DNA of 5,334 nucleotides from Methylotenera sp. UBA6020 (GCA_002429455.1 DIZU01000189.1:3774-9107), one strand, 5' to 3'. Positions 1-5,059 are shown, counted from the first letter of the stretch. Program-made: numbers and translations. Notes: a model not told the origin generated them from the sequence alone.

Positions 1-150
1 GGTATGGCAGCTGCAAAGCTCGGTGTTTATCTACATGGTGCGGCGGCTGACGCCTTGGTCGTCAAAGGTGTTGGACCGGTTGGACTTACTGCCTCAGAAG
101 TTGCGCAAGAAGTACGTAATATCATCAACCAACTCAATAAAAGTAGCTAA
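1..150 (+). CDS. nnrD: ADP/ATP-dependent NAD(P)H-hydrate dehydratase, C-terminal end (partial)
   Basis: This is the last 49 codons plus TAA of a gene that begins left of the window. The peptide contains [19 protein letters not shown] followed by [18 protein letters not shown]. It matches the C-terminal end of the YjeF-C/NnrD carbohydrate-kinase-like fold, where a GVYLHG.AAD helix and a GL.ASE motif close the domain. The family dehydrates the S-form of damaged NAD(P)H hydrate back to NAD(P)H in the cytoplasm, using ADP or ATP, as a metabolite-repair step. It is often fused to, or next to, the NnrE epimerase domain, but whether that is so here cannot be seen. The substrate-binding core is outside the window, so the call rests on a short tail. 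No U-rich terminator follows; the next gene, tpiA, starts about 150 bases on. Confidence 0.8.
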   Translation, partial: GMAAAKLGVYLHGAAADALVVKGVGPVGLTASEVAQEVRNIINQLNKSS

Positions 151-241
151 CTCATTAACGTCCCGGTAAGTGGAAGAATGAGGCCACTCGCGTATCTTAA
201 GTAAAAATAACGCAATCGTTTAATGTATTTAATCGGCTAGA

Positions 242-272
242 TTGACTGCAATAGGGCACAAAAGCGTAAAAT
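242..272 (+). promoter_or_regulatory. possible sigma70 promoter of tpiA
   Basis: TTGACT at 242-247 matches five of six bases of the -35 consensus. TAAAAT at 267-272 matches five of six of the -10. The spacer is 19 bp, longer than the ideal 17, so activity is uncertain. A second TAAAAT at 281-286 lacks a good -35. The position, about 30 bases before the tpiA start, is sensible because the 152-base gap after nnrD suggests tpiA has its own transcription start. Confidence 0.35.
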
Positions 273-302
273 CACGTTTGTAAAATAGAATATAAGGTTA
301 AC

Positions 303-1055
303 ATGCGTCGAAAATTAGTGGTTGCCAATTGGAAAATGCATGGCAACTTAGCCTCAAATAAACAGCTTTTAGAGGCGTATATTGAAAAGTTGTCTCCATT
401 CAAAAACACCGATGTTGTGGTTTGCGTGCCTTATCCATACCTCGCACAAGCGCAGTCCATGCTGCAAAACACCGATATTGCCTGGGGTGCGCAGAACCTG
501 AGCAAAGACCCTGTTGGTGCATTTACTGGAGAGGTGAGCGCCCGTATGTTAAAGGACTTTGGAGCAACGCATGTCATTATTGGCCATTCTGAACGCGCAA
601 CTGCTTATTGCGAGTCCGATGAAAATATTGCGATTAAATTCATGCAGGCTCAAGCGCATGGGTTAACACCAATTTTGTGCGTTGGTGAAACGCTGATTGA
701 GCGTGAGGCTGGGGTGATGCAGATGGTGGTGGCGAAGCAATTAGACACCATTATTCACATATATGGCGCCGCCGTATTTGCTAATGCTGTGCTTTCTTAT
801 GAGCCTATTTGGGCGATTGGTACTGGTCTGGCGGCAAGCGCAGAGCAAGCGCAAAGCATGCATAAATTTATTCGAGACAGGATCGCCGGCTTTGATAAAG
901 TGGCTGCAACTAGCTTGAAAATCCTGTATGGGGGGAGCGTAAACCCTCAAAATGCGGTACAATTATTCGCTATGCAGGATATAGACGGTGGTCTTATCGG
1001 TAAGTGTTCGTTAAACGCGCAAGAATTTGAAGGAATATGTCGCGCTGCAGCCTAA
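303..1055 (+). CDS. tpiA: triosephosphate isomerase
   Basis: Cytoplasmic TIM-barrel enzyme that interconverts dihydroxyacetone phosphate and glyceraldehyde 3-phosphate in glycolysis, gluconeogenesis and, in autotrophs or methylotrophs, the sugar-phosphate cycles. All hallmarks are present: the N-terminal VANWKMHGN with N9 and catalytic K11, the electrophile H95 in IIGHSERA, C126 in PILCVGET, the catalytic base E167 in [10 protein letters not shown] (the start of flexible loop 6), and the phosphate-binding YGGSV at 209-213. At 250 residues it has the normal family length. The ATG at 303 follows an AAGG at 294-297 with five bases between. Small deviations are loop 6 reading GTGLAAS rather than the commoner GTGxTAxP, and a C-terminal phosphate loop reading GLIGKCSL rather than GLIGGASL; neither removes a catalytic residue. 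secG follows 36 bases later, probably co-transcribed. Confidence 0.98.
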   Translation: MRRKLVVANWKMHGNLASNKQLLEAYIEKLSPFKNTDVVVCVPYPYLAQAQSMLQNTDIAWGAQNLSKDPVGAFTGEVSARMLKDFGATHVIIGHSERATAYCESDENIAIKFMQAQAHGLTPILCVGETLIEREAGVMQMVVAKQLDTIIHIYGAAVFANAVLSYEPIWAIGTGLAASAEQAQSMHKFIRDRIAGFDKVAATSLKILYGGSVNPQNAVQLFAMQDIDGGLIGKCSLNAQEFEGICRAAA

Positions 1056-1068
1056 AGTTAGGCTGCAG
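1045..1068 (+). promoter_or_regulatory. strong hairpin over the tpiA stop codon
   Basis: CTGCAGCCTA (1045-1054) and TAGGCTGCAG (1059-1068) are perfect 10-bp complementary arms around the loop AAGT. The TAA stop of tpiA lies across the arm/loop junction. Only TT follows, then ACAGG, so it is not a standard rho-independent terminator. It could stabilise the 3' end of tpiA mRNA, mark a processing point, or set the tpiA to secG expression ratio. The structure is seen directly; its role is inferred. Confidence 0.5.
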
Positions 1069-1091
1069 TTACAGGTGGCATGAGGTGAAAA

Positions 1092-1448
1092 ATGGAAAAA
1101 TTAGTATTAGTCATTCATGTATTGGCCGCGCTGGGCGTTATCGGCTTGGTGCTTTTGCAGCACGGCAAGGGTGCCGATATGGGCGCTTCGTTTGGTAGTG
1201 GCGCATCTGGCAGCTTGTTTGGTGTGTCAGGTTCAGCTAACTTTATGAGCCGTGCAACCGCTGGTTTTGTCATGGTGTTTTTTTCAACGAGTTTAACGCT
1301 GGCCTATATGTCCAGCCATAAAACTGGTGGTGGCAGCGTAGTTAAAGCCAATGTAACTCAGAACAGTGCAAAAGTTGCACCGGCTGTAAAGCCCGCTGAT
1401 ACTGCTCCGGCAAAAGTACCCGCTGCTGCGGAAGATATTCCAAAATAG
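1092..1448 (+). CDS. secG: protein-export membrane protein SecG
   Basis: SecG is the small accessory subunit of the SecYEG translocon in the inner membrane; it helps SecA-driven export. The 118-residue product has the family layout. TM1 covers about residues 3-23. A conserved cytoplasmic loop, HGKGADMGASFGSG then SLFGVSGSANFMSR, spans about 24-54. TM2 covers about 56-74. The tail from about 85 is rich in Ala, Pro and Lys (VAPAVKPADTAPAKVPAAAE), a low-complexity extension common in proteobacterial SecG. The ATG at 1092 has a strong Shine-Dalgarno GAGGTG at 1082-1087, four bases upstream. It sits between tpiA and tRNA-Leu, the usual order in many betaproteobacteria, where nuoA then follows; here it does not. 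Confidence 0.96.
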   Translation: MEKLVLVIHVLAALGVIGLVLLQHGKGADMGASFGSGASGSLFGVSGSANFMSRATAGFVMVFFSTSLTLAYMSSHKTGGGSVVKANVTQNSAKVAPAVKPADTAPAKVPAAAEDIPK

Positions 1449-1458
1449 TTGAAAATTT

Positions 1459-1474
1459 TTGAGCTATAGCTCAA
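1459..1474. repeat. 16-bp perfect palindrome between secG and tRNA-Leu
   Basis: TTGAGCTATAGCTCAA is self-complementary over all 16 bases. It begins 11 bases after the secG stop and ends 6 bases before the tRNA. No U-run follows on the + strand, so it is not a classical terminator. If secG and the tRNA share a transcript, a hairpin here could guide 5' processing of the tRNA precursor; it could also be a protein-binding site. Confidence 0.4.
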
Positions 1475-1480
1475 CTAAAT

Positions 1481-1565
1481 GCCGTCGTGGTGGAATTGGT
1501 AGACACGCTATCTTGAGGGGGTAGTGACGAAAGTCGTGAGAGTTCGAGTCTCTCCGTCGGCACCA
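1481..1565 (+). tRNA. tRNA-Leu (anticodon GAG)
   Basis: An 85-nt class II tRNA with encoded CCA (1563-1565). The anticodon stem CTATC (1508-1512) pairs with GGTAG (1520-1524) with one G-U. The loop TTGAGGG carries anticodon GAG at 1515-1517, which reads CUC and CUU leucine codons. The long variable arm has GAC/GTC arms closed by GAAA. The T-stem is GAGAG (1538-1542) with CTCTC (1550-1554) around loop TTCGAGT. The acceptor strands GCCGTCG (1481-1487) and CGTCGGC (1555-1561) pair except at T1485 opposite T1557, a U5-U68 mismatch where a Watson-Crick pair is expected. The fold is otherwise normal and the gene is probably functional. Its 3' end also acted as an attachment site (see the repeat pair). 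Confidence 0.95.
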
Positions 1566-1622
1566 GTTAATTGTATTAAGTAGTCCAGATAGGTCTTAAA
1601 TCCTCATAAATACAATAAGTTA
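1543..1622 (+). repeat. attachment-site repeat, copy A (tRNA-Leu 3' end and flank)
   Basis: From the T-loop of tRNA-Leu onward this stretch recurs at 1751-1824. The first 17 bases, TTCGAGTCTCTCCGTCG, are identical in both copies. CACCAGT then matches after a one-base difference, followed by a shared TTAAGTAGT (1576-1584) and CAATAAGTTA (1613-1622) with diverged bases between. A tRNA 3' half repeated a short distance downstream is the usual trace of a tyrosine-integrase element that inserted at a tRNA gene and restored it. This copy belongs to the intact tRNA. Confidence 0.7.
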
Positions 1623-1639
1623 CCTAGATTTAGTGTCCT

Positions 1640-1657
1640 AACAAGTCCTCGCTTGTT
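1640..1657 (+). other. hairpin downstream of tRNA-Leu, possibly a decayed terminator
   Basis: AACAAG (1640-1645) pairs with CTTGTT (1652-1657) around loop TCCTCG. It stands about 75 bases after the tRNA CCA. The hairpin at 1833-1850 stands about 60 bases after the CCA of the repeat copy, and both contain CCTCG. The two may be cognate terminators of the duplicated segments, but this one is followed by CTAAAA instead of a T-run and so would terminate poorly. Confidence 0.35.
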
Positions 1658-1677
1658 CTAAAACATCTCTTTACAGA

Positions 1678-1709
1678 ACGTATAAAAATACGTATAAAAA
1701 CTGTATAAG
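1678..1709. repeat. short AT-rich tandem repeat
   Basis: ACGTATAAAAAT (1678-1689) is followed directly by ACGTATAAAAAC (1690-1701) and a partial third unit TGTATAAG (1702-1709). It lies in the roughly 180 bases between the two tRNA-end copies, a stretch with no gene. Spaced AT-rich repeats near an att site can be integrase arm or excisionase sites, but nothing proves that here. Confidence 0.45.
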
Positions 1710-1750
1710 AATTGAATTGATATAGTGTTAATGGTGTTTGTAGGATGGTA

Positions 1751-1824
1751 TTCGAGTCTCTCCGTCGCACCAGTAGTTAGTTTTAAGTAGTATCGTATAA
1801 AATCCAAATAAATTCAATAAGTTA
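1751..1824 (+). repeat. attachment-site repeat, copy B (displaced tRNA-Leu 3' end)
   Basis: This is the second copy of the tRNA-Leu 3' end: TTCGAGTCTCTCCGTCG, then CACCAGT, TTAAGTAGT (1783-1791) and CAATAAGTTA (1815-1824). One G of the acceptor strand is missing compared with 1560, and no 5' tRNA half precedes it, so it is not a tRNA gene. The loss fits drift without selection. It is followed at once by a terminator and an integrase-like gene start, as expected at one end of an integrated element. Confidence 0.7.
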
Positions 1825-1832
1825 GCCAAATT

Positions 1833-1855
1833 ACACGCCTCGTAGCGTGTTTTTT
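1833..1855 (+). terminator. rho-independent terminator
   Basis: ACACGC (1833-1838) pairs with GCGTGT (1845-1850) around loop CTCGTA, followed by TTTTT at 1851-1855. It is the first convincing + strand terminator after secG and tRNA-Leu, about 270 bases from the tRNA end. It was probably the tRNA terminator before the repeat separated them. Confidence 0.75.
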
Positions 1856-1861
1856 CGTTTT

Positions 1862-1936
1862 ATGGTAAAGCTAAATCTACTAGACGGCCTCACCATCAAA
1901 GCCGCAAAACCACGGTCAGTAAACTTGATACGCTAA
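1862..1936 (+). pseudogene. N-terminal remnant of a tyrosine integrase (DUF4102 type)
   Basis: An ATG at 1862 opens 24 codons, beginning MVKLNLLDGLTIKAAKPR and ending SVNLIR before TAA. The opening resembles that of P4-like phage/island integrases, whose arm-binding DUF4102 domain typically begins with a line like LTDxxIRxAKPR followed by YKLxDGxGL. After the AKPR motif the similarity fades and the frame stops; the domain's second motif and the whole catalytic part (R..HxxR..Y) are missing. Its position just after a displaced tRNA 3' end is where such integrase genes normally start, which strengthens a match that is weak by sequence alone. Alternatives are chance similarity or an unrelated short peptide. 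Coordinates cover only the open stretch. Confidence 0.5.
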
Positions 1937-1942
1937 GGAATG

Positions 1943-1966
1943 GCATAGCAATCATGTTGCATATGC
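1943..1966. repeat. imperfect inverted repeat before the TIGR03790 gene
   Basis: GCATAGCAA (1943-1951) and TTGCATATGC (1957-1966) are complementary apart from one bulged base, with TCATG between. It ends 15 bases before the ATG at 1982. It could be an operator or an mRNA hairpin for that gene; no other promoter element is convincing in the stretch 1937-1981. Confidence 0.3.
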
Positions 1967-1981
1967 TAGCTTTGGGCTTTG

Positions 1982-3022
1982 ATGTATAGTTGGCTTATGA
2001 AAAGCCATCTTGTTCTGATGTATATTCTAACGTTCCTGTTTTCGGGATCGGTCTCCGCTGCTGACTCCATGATTAGGCCAAGGCATGTTGCGGTGGTCGT
2101 TAATATGGCGGAGGCTAACAGCCTCGAAATAGGTCAGTATTACCTTAAGGCACGCGGCATTCCAGCGGATAACCTTATTCGGGTAAACCTGCCTGGTAGC
2201 CCCAGAAAACTGACGGTGGAGCAGTTCCACCAACTCAAGCAGCAGATCGATGTCAAGCTCAATCCAGATATACAGGTAATCGTGCTTGTTTGGACTGCAC
2301 CCTATGCGGTCGAATGCAATGCCATTACGGCCGCGCTGACACTGGGTTTCGATGCTGGGCAGTGCAATAAAACCTGTAGCCCAGGCAAGCTAAGCCGTTA
2401 TTTTGACAGTTCATCTAAACGACCATCAGACCTCGGCATGCGCCTTTCCATGCTGATGCCAACCGAATCCGTCGAGGGAGCCAAATCTCTGATAGACCGT
2501 GGCGTGTTGAGTGGGTTCACTGTAAATGACGCAAGCGCTTATTTTCTAATCACCTCAGACAAGCAACGCAATTCACGAGCAGAGTTTTTCCCAAAGTCGG
2601 GCAACATTCCGCAGAAGAGGTTACAGATCAACACCTTGCAGGCTGACAGCATCCAGCAAAAAAAAGACATCATGTTCTACCAGACGGGCCTTGTCAGTGT
2701 GCCAAAATTGGAGACGCTGGGATTTTTGCCCGGGGCACTGGCGGACCATTTAACTTCGGCAGGCGGCGACTTGCTGGGTACCGGGCAGATGAGTAGCCTG
2801 AAATGGCTGGAGGCAGGCGCTACCGCAAGCTACGGTACCGTCTCCGAACCCTGCAATTATTGGCAAAAGTTTCCTAACTCAATGGTGCTACTCAAGCATT
2901 ATCTCTTAGGTGAAAGTGCTGTTGAGGCTTACTGGAAGAGTGTCGCTTGGCCGGCGCAGGGGGTGTTCATCGGGGAGCCTCTCGCTGCTCCTTATTGTCG
3001 TTCTTGCGCTTTACAGGATTAA
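1982..3022 (+). CDS. TIGR03790 family protein, exported, exosortase-associated
   Basis: A 346-residue protein of unknown biochemical function. A typical signal peptide leads it: positive K7, a hydrophobic run LVLMYILTFLFSG, and a likely cut after SVSA at about residue 26, so it should reach the periplasm or surface. The mature N-terminus, PRHVAVVVNMAEANSLEIG then YYLKARGIP, is the family signature of an N/S-rich strand and a YY..RGIP helix. The C-terminus has the second signature, AVEAYWKSVAWPAQGVFIGE followed by PLAAPY. TIGR03790 is known to occur only in genomes with exosortase, but no enzyme activity is established. Six cysteines in the mature part, including CNKTC and a terminal CRSC, could form disulfides. 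The start is uncertain: TTG 1979, ATG 1982 and ATG 1997 are all in frame and none has a good Shine-Dalgarno; 1997 would give the most compact signal peptide. It stands alone, after the integrase remnant. Confidence 0.85.
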   Translation: MYSWLMKSHLVLMYILTFLFSGSVSAADSMIRPRHVAVVVNMAEANSLEIGQYYLKARGIPADNLIRVNLPGSPRKLTVEQFHQLKQQIDVKLNPDIQVIVLVWTAPYAVECNAITAALTLGFDAGQCNKTCSPGKLSRYFDSSSKRPSDLGMRLSMLMPTESVEGAKSLIDRGVLSGFTVNDASAYFLITSDKQRNSRAEFFPKSGNIPQKRLQINTLQADSIQQKKDIMFYQTGLVSVPKLETLGFLPGALADHLTSAGGDLLGTGQMSSLKWLEAGATASYGTVSEPCNYWQKFPNSMVLLKHYLLGESAVEAYWKSVAWPAQGVFIGEPLAAPYCRSCALQD

Positions 3023-3044
3023 AATAAGCCCGCTATGAGCGAGC
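3021..3044 (-). terminator. probable terminator of the YccF gene
   Basis: Read on the minus strand, GCTCGCT (3044-3038) pairs with AGCGGGC (3034-3028) with one mismatch around loop CAT. TTATTTT (3027-3021) follows. This fits termination of the leftward YccF gene, whose stop lies about 20 bases before. The + strand lacks a T-run after the same hairpin, so it would serve the TIGR03790 gene less well. The T-tail overlaps that gene's stop codon. Confidence 0.6.
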
Positions 3045-3062
3045 CGGATATTTAAGAATTAA

Positions 3063-3296
3063 TCATCCCTTATCTACAACTGTTTTGCCGATTGGTGCAA
3101 TGGTGATTCCAGCCAGTTTGAGGTGTTGAATTCCCAAAGGAATGCCAATGATGGTAATAAAACAAACTATGGCTGAAAGAATATGCCCAATCGCAAGCCA
3201 AAAGCCAGCAAAGATAAACCAAATTACATTGCCAATAGTGCCTAAGCTGCTGAGCACCTGCAATATGCTTTCAGGTGTTACGCGGCTTATTCGCAC
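3063..3296 (-). CDS. small YccF domain-containing membrane protein
   Basis: Up to 77 residues with one YccF (DUF307) unit: GTIGNVIWFIFAGFWLAIGH, then a second hydrophobic stretch ILSAIVCFITIIGIPLGIQH, and the closing LKLAGITIAPIGKTVV. The family pattern is GNilW..lgG, IGiPfG.q..kla and PfGk.vv. Two transmembrane helices are expected at about residues 21-37 and 40-56. Function is unknown; many relatives carry two such units, so this is a single-unit form. The start is unclear. The longest frame opens with GTG at 3296 and has no ribosome site. TTG at 3263 has GAAAG a few bases upstream, and GTG at 3257 also fits; both start near where homologues usually begin. The gene is divergent from the phosphatidyltransferase gene, with a 115-base gap. 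Confidence 0.8.
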   Translation of the reverse strand: MRISRVTPESILQVLSSLGTIGNVIWFIFAGFWLAIGHILSAIVCFITIIGIPLGIQHLKLAGITIAPIGKTVVDKG

Positions 3297-3302
3297 TTAT
3301 GT

Positions 3303-3332
3303 TTGACAGCACACAGAAGTACTTTCGATGAT
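3303..3332 (+). promoter_or_regulatory. possible promoter of the phosphatidyltransferase gene
   Basis: TTGACA at 3303-3308 is a perfect -35 hexamer. GATGAT at 3327-3332, 18 bp later, matches the -10 consensus in four of six bases. It would give a 5' leader of about 70 bases before the ATG at 3412. The weak -10 makes this tentative. Confidence 0.35.
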
Positions 3333-3411
3333 TTGCTATCGTTATGCTTATTAGCCTGCCCTTGAATGGGTTGGTTCCAATTTAAATTTTTAACGTATTT
3401 GGGATACCTAT

Positions 3412-4029
3412 ATGCTTTCTAGCAAACCCTTCTCGATGATCCGCGAATTCCATCTGGCTGATTGGTTCACGCTGTCCAATGCCTTATGCGGCATGGGCGC
3501 GCTGTTTTCGGCAATGACTTATCTCCAGACAGCCGAGACGTTACATCTATACTTCGCCTGTGGCTTACTTCTATTTGCGTTGCTGTTCGATGTGCTGGAT
3601 GGCCGTATCGCCCGTTGGCGGCGGCAGAGCTCGGCCATGGGGCTGGAGCTGGATTCGCTGGCCGATGTGATTTCGTTTGGTGTGGCACCGGCGACCATTG
3701 CCTACGCTTGCGGCATGCAGGGTCTATTTGACCGTGTCTTACTGCTATTCTTTGTTGCCAGCGGAGTATCACGCCTAGCCCGCTATAATGTCACCGCCGA
3801 GAAGCTTTCGGCGGGTGGTGACAAGGTAAAATACTTCGAGGGTACGCCGATCCCGACCTCGCTATTGTTGGTTATTGTGCTGGCGTTAGCGGTGTGGCAA
3901 GGTGCGCTGGGTACGCAATTGTGGTTTGGTGTCCTGTTTATTGGCGGCTTCCAGTTTCATCCATTGGCACTGATGTTCGCGTTGTCGGGTTCGCTAATGA
4001 TCAGCCGGATCAAGATTCCTAAACTTTGA
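3412..4029 (+). CDS. pssA: CDP-alcohol phosphatidyltransferase, phosphatidylserine synthase type
   Basis: An integral inner-membrane enzyme that would transfer a phosphatidyl group from CDP-diacylglycerol to an alcohol, most likely L-serine. The family motif DGxxARx8GxxxDxxxD is complete: D63, G64, A67, R68, G77, D81 and D85, with DVLDGRIARWRR at 60-71 and GLELDSLAD at 77-85. The four Asp bind metal and CDP. Later features, SRLARYNV (120-127) and YFEGTPIPTS (141-150), resemble the RLARFN and YFxGLPiP motifs of class II PssA, which favours serine. About six to eight membrane segments alternate along its 205 residues, and the SGSLMISRIKIP end looks complete. ATG 3412 has a GGGA seven bases upstream. 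ATG 3436 (residue 9, just before IREFHLADWFTL) is an alternative that fits the conserved start. The gene is not in the usual ilv/psd/pssA setting, so it may be a second, specialised copy. Confidence 0.82.
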   Translation: MLSSKPFSMIREFHLADWFTLSNALCGMGALFSAMTYLQTAETLHLYFACGLLLFALLFDVLDGRIARWRRQSSAMGLELDSLADVISFGVAPATIAYACGMQGLFDRVLLLFFVASGVSRLARYNVTAEKLSAGGDKVKYFEGTPIPTSLLLVIVLALAVWQGALGTQLWFGVLFIGGFQFHPLALMFALSGSLMISRIKIPKL

Positions 4030-4069
4030 CGAGTTGCTCGTTGCCCGTATTTTGGTCAACGGTATTAAC

Positions 4070-4082
4070 GGCAATAATTGCC
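4070..4082. repeat. 13-bp palindrome between convergent genes
   Basis: GGCAATAATTGCC has perfect 6-bp arms around a single A. It lies in the 77-base gap between the convergent phosphatidyltransferase and cytochrome genes. Neither side has an immediate T-run, although TTTTTAATTTTT stands about 20 bases on in the + direction. It may be part of a weak bidirectional terminator. Confidence 0.35.
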
Positions 4083-4106
4083 TTGGACTCTCTGGCAGGA
4101 CTGTTT

Positions 4107-4832
4107 TTAATTTTTGAGGTTTTTTAGCATGCGTCCAACTTCTTTTTCAGCCTGCAACCAGTCATCCCATGAGTGTTCGGCCTCAAACCCCTTGCGTTCA
4201 GCAATGTAGTAGGCGGCTTCTTCGATATATTGCATACGCAGCTCGTCGGAAATCTCAATATGTATCGGAACTGGTGGTGAAAATCTTCCGATGTCTGTCA
4301 ATCGCCGGCGCTTATATCCGGTAATCATGGCAAGCACCAGATTTTCTCGGTGGAACAGGCTGCCAACCGCTACTCCTATCAGATGCATTCCAACCACCCA
4401 AAGCCAAGTGCGGGCAACAAAGTTATGAAAGCCTTTCATCTTGTCTTCGTCGATCATACCGAAGGGCGCTGCGATGTCGTTGAACGACATATAGCCGGTA
4501 ATGATGGTGAGGAACCCAAGCGTGAGCATCGCGTAGATGGCGAGTGCCCCTGCAGGGTTATGACCAAGATAACGTTTTGCCTTGCCCGTCAATATGCCTC
4601 TGATATAGGCGAGTGCTGCACCAGGATTGGGCCGGAATCTGCGAAATGCCGAAAAGTCTTGCATCAGAAAGCCGTAAAACCAGCGTAAGATAATCACTGC
4701 TCCGGCCACATAGCCGGCATAAACATGAATGTCACGCTTCAGCTCAGATGTAGCGGTGTAGTAAGCGATAGCAAAGGAACACACCAAAATCCAATGCAGC
4801 AATCTAGTTGGTAAAGACCAAATCTTAATCAT
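4107..4832 (-). CDS. b561-type cytochrome with C-terminal DUF2934-like domain
   Basis: A 241-residue membrane cytochrome of the bacterial b561 / Ni-Fe-hydrogenase b-subunit family, which carries electrons across or into the inner membrane via two b hemes. The opening IWSLPTRLLHWILV gives ligand candidate H13. IHVYAGY gives H36, FHNFVARTWLWVVGMHLIGV gives H136 and H150, and SLFHRENLVLAMITG (158-172) is the usual family close. Four transmembrane helices are expected, at about 9-26, 37-53, 97-114 and 141-159. RYLGHNPAGAL (88-98) is typical of the group. From about 201 a cytoplasmic tail, YIEEAAYYIAERKGF then HSWDDWLQAEKEV, resembles DUF2934, normally a small free-standing domain of unknown role. 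The ATG at 4832 has a strong AAGGAGA five to six bases upstream. No partner redox gene is adjacent, so the electron donor is unknown. Confidence 0.88.
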   Translation of the reverse strand: MIKIWSLPTRLLHWILVCSFAIAYYTATSELKRDIHVYAGYVAGAVIILRWFYGFLMQDFSAFRRFRPNPGAALAYIRGILTGKAKRYLGHNPAGALAIYAMLTLGFLTIITGYMSFNDIAAPFGMIDEDKMKGFHNFVARTWLWVVGMHLIGVAVGSLFHRENLVLAMITGYKRRRLTDIGRFSPPVPIHIEISDELRMQYIEEAAYYIAERKGFEAEHSWDDWLQAEKEVGRMLKNLKN

Positions 4833-4854
4833 TTGGATCTCCTTATTTATGAAT

Positions 4855-4869
4855 TAGCATGGGATGCTA
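4855..4869. promoter_or_regulatory. interrupted palindrome in the leader of the cytochrome gene
   Basis: TAGCAT and ATGCTA are perfect 6-bp arms around GGG, 22 bases before the leftward cytochrome start. A wider pair, ATTAGC (4853-4858) and GCTAAT (4874-4879), overlaps it. On the minus strand TACAAT (about 4898-4893) could be the -10 of the cytochrome promoter, though no good -35 is seen. The palindrome would then lie in the leader as a repressor site or mRNA hairpin. Confidence 0.35.
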
Positions 4870-5059
4870 CACAGCTAATGTTGCAAAAATTGTACCATCT
4901 TGATTTAAGTAAAGAAATTAGTGGGCATTCTGCGCTATTGCGGACATCTAGCCTTGTTAGCTCGGAAGCTTAGTATGTGCTTTCAGATACCTCGACATAG
5001 GATTTGAATAGTTATACCAGTCCAGACAGCCAAGTCAAATTGAACTGAAATGCCACTTA

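Noticed and set aside
168..190. Terminator after nnrD
   Set aside because: AGTGG and CCACT can pair over only 5 bp with a 10-base loop and no T-run follows.
741..962. Minus-strand open frame inside tpiA
   Set aside because: Antisense shadow of a fully conserved enzyme; no ribosome site and no recognisable protein.
476..1055. Inactive TpiA because of unusual loop 6 and phosphate-loop residues
   Set aside because: K11, H95, E167 and YGGSV are all intact; GLAAS and GKCSL look like tolerated variation.
1678..1709. CRISPR array
   Set aside because: The 12-bp units are adjacent, with no spacers, and too short for CRISPR repeats.
1738..1772. A second tRNA-Leu gene
   Set aside because: Only the T-loop and 3' acceptor end are present; the 5' acceptor, D-arm and anticodon are missing and one acceptor G is lost. 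It is a repeat copy, not a gene.
1982..3022. TIGR03790 gene as a PEP-CTERM substrate
   Set aside because: Its C-terminus ends CRSCALQD, with no PEP motif, transmembrane helix or basic tail.
3462..3772. Overlapping open frames on both strands within the phosphatidyltransferase gene
   Set aside because: They are Arg/Ala/His-rich shadows of the GC-richer pssA frame, which carries the complete CDP-alcohol motif.
4350..4688. Plus-strand frame opposite the cytochrome gene
   Set aside because: Lies wholly within the conserved b561 reading frame on the other strand and shows no domain.
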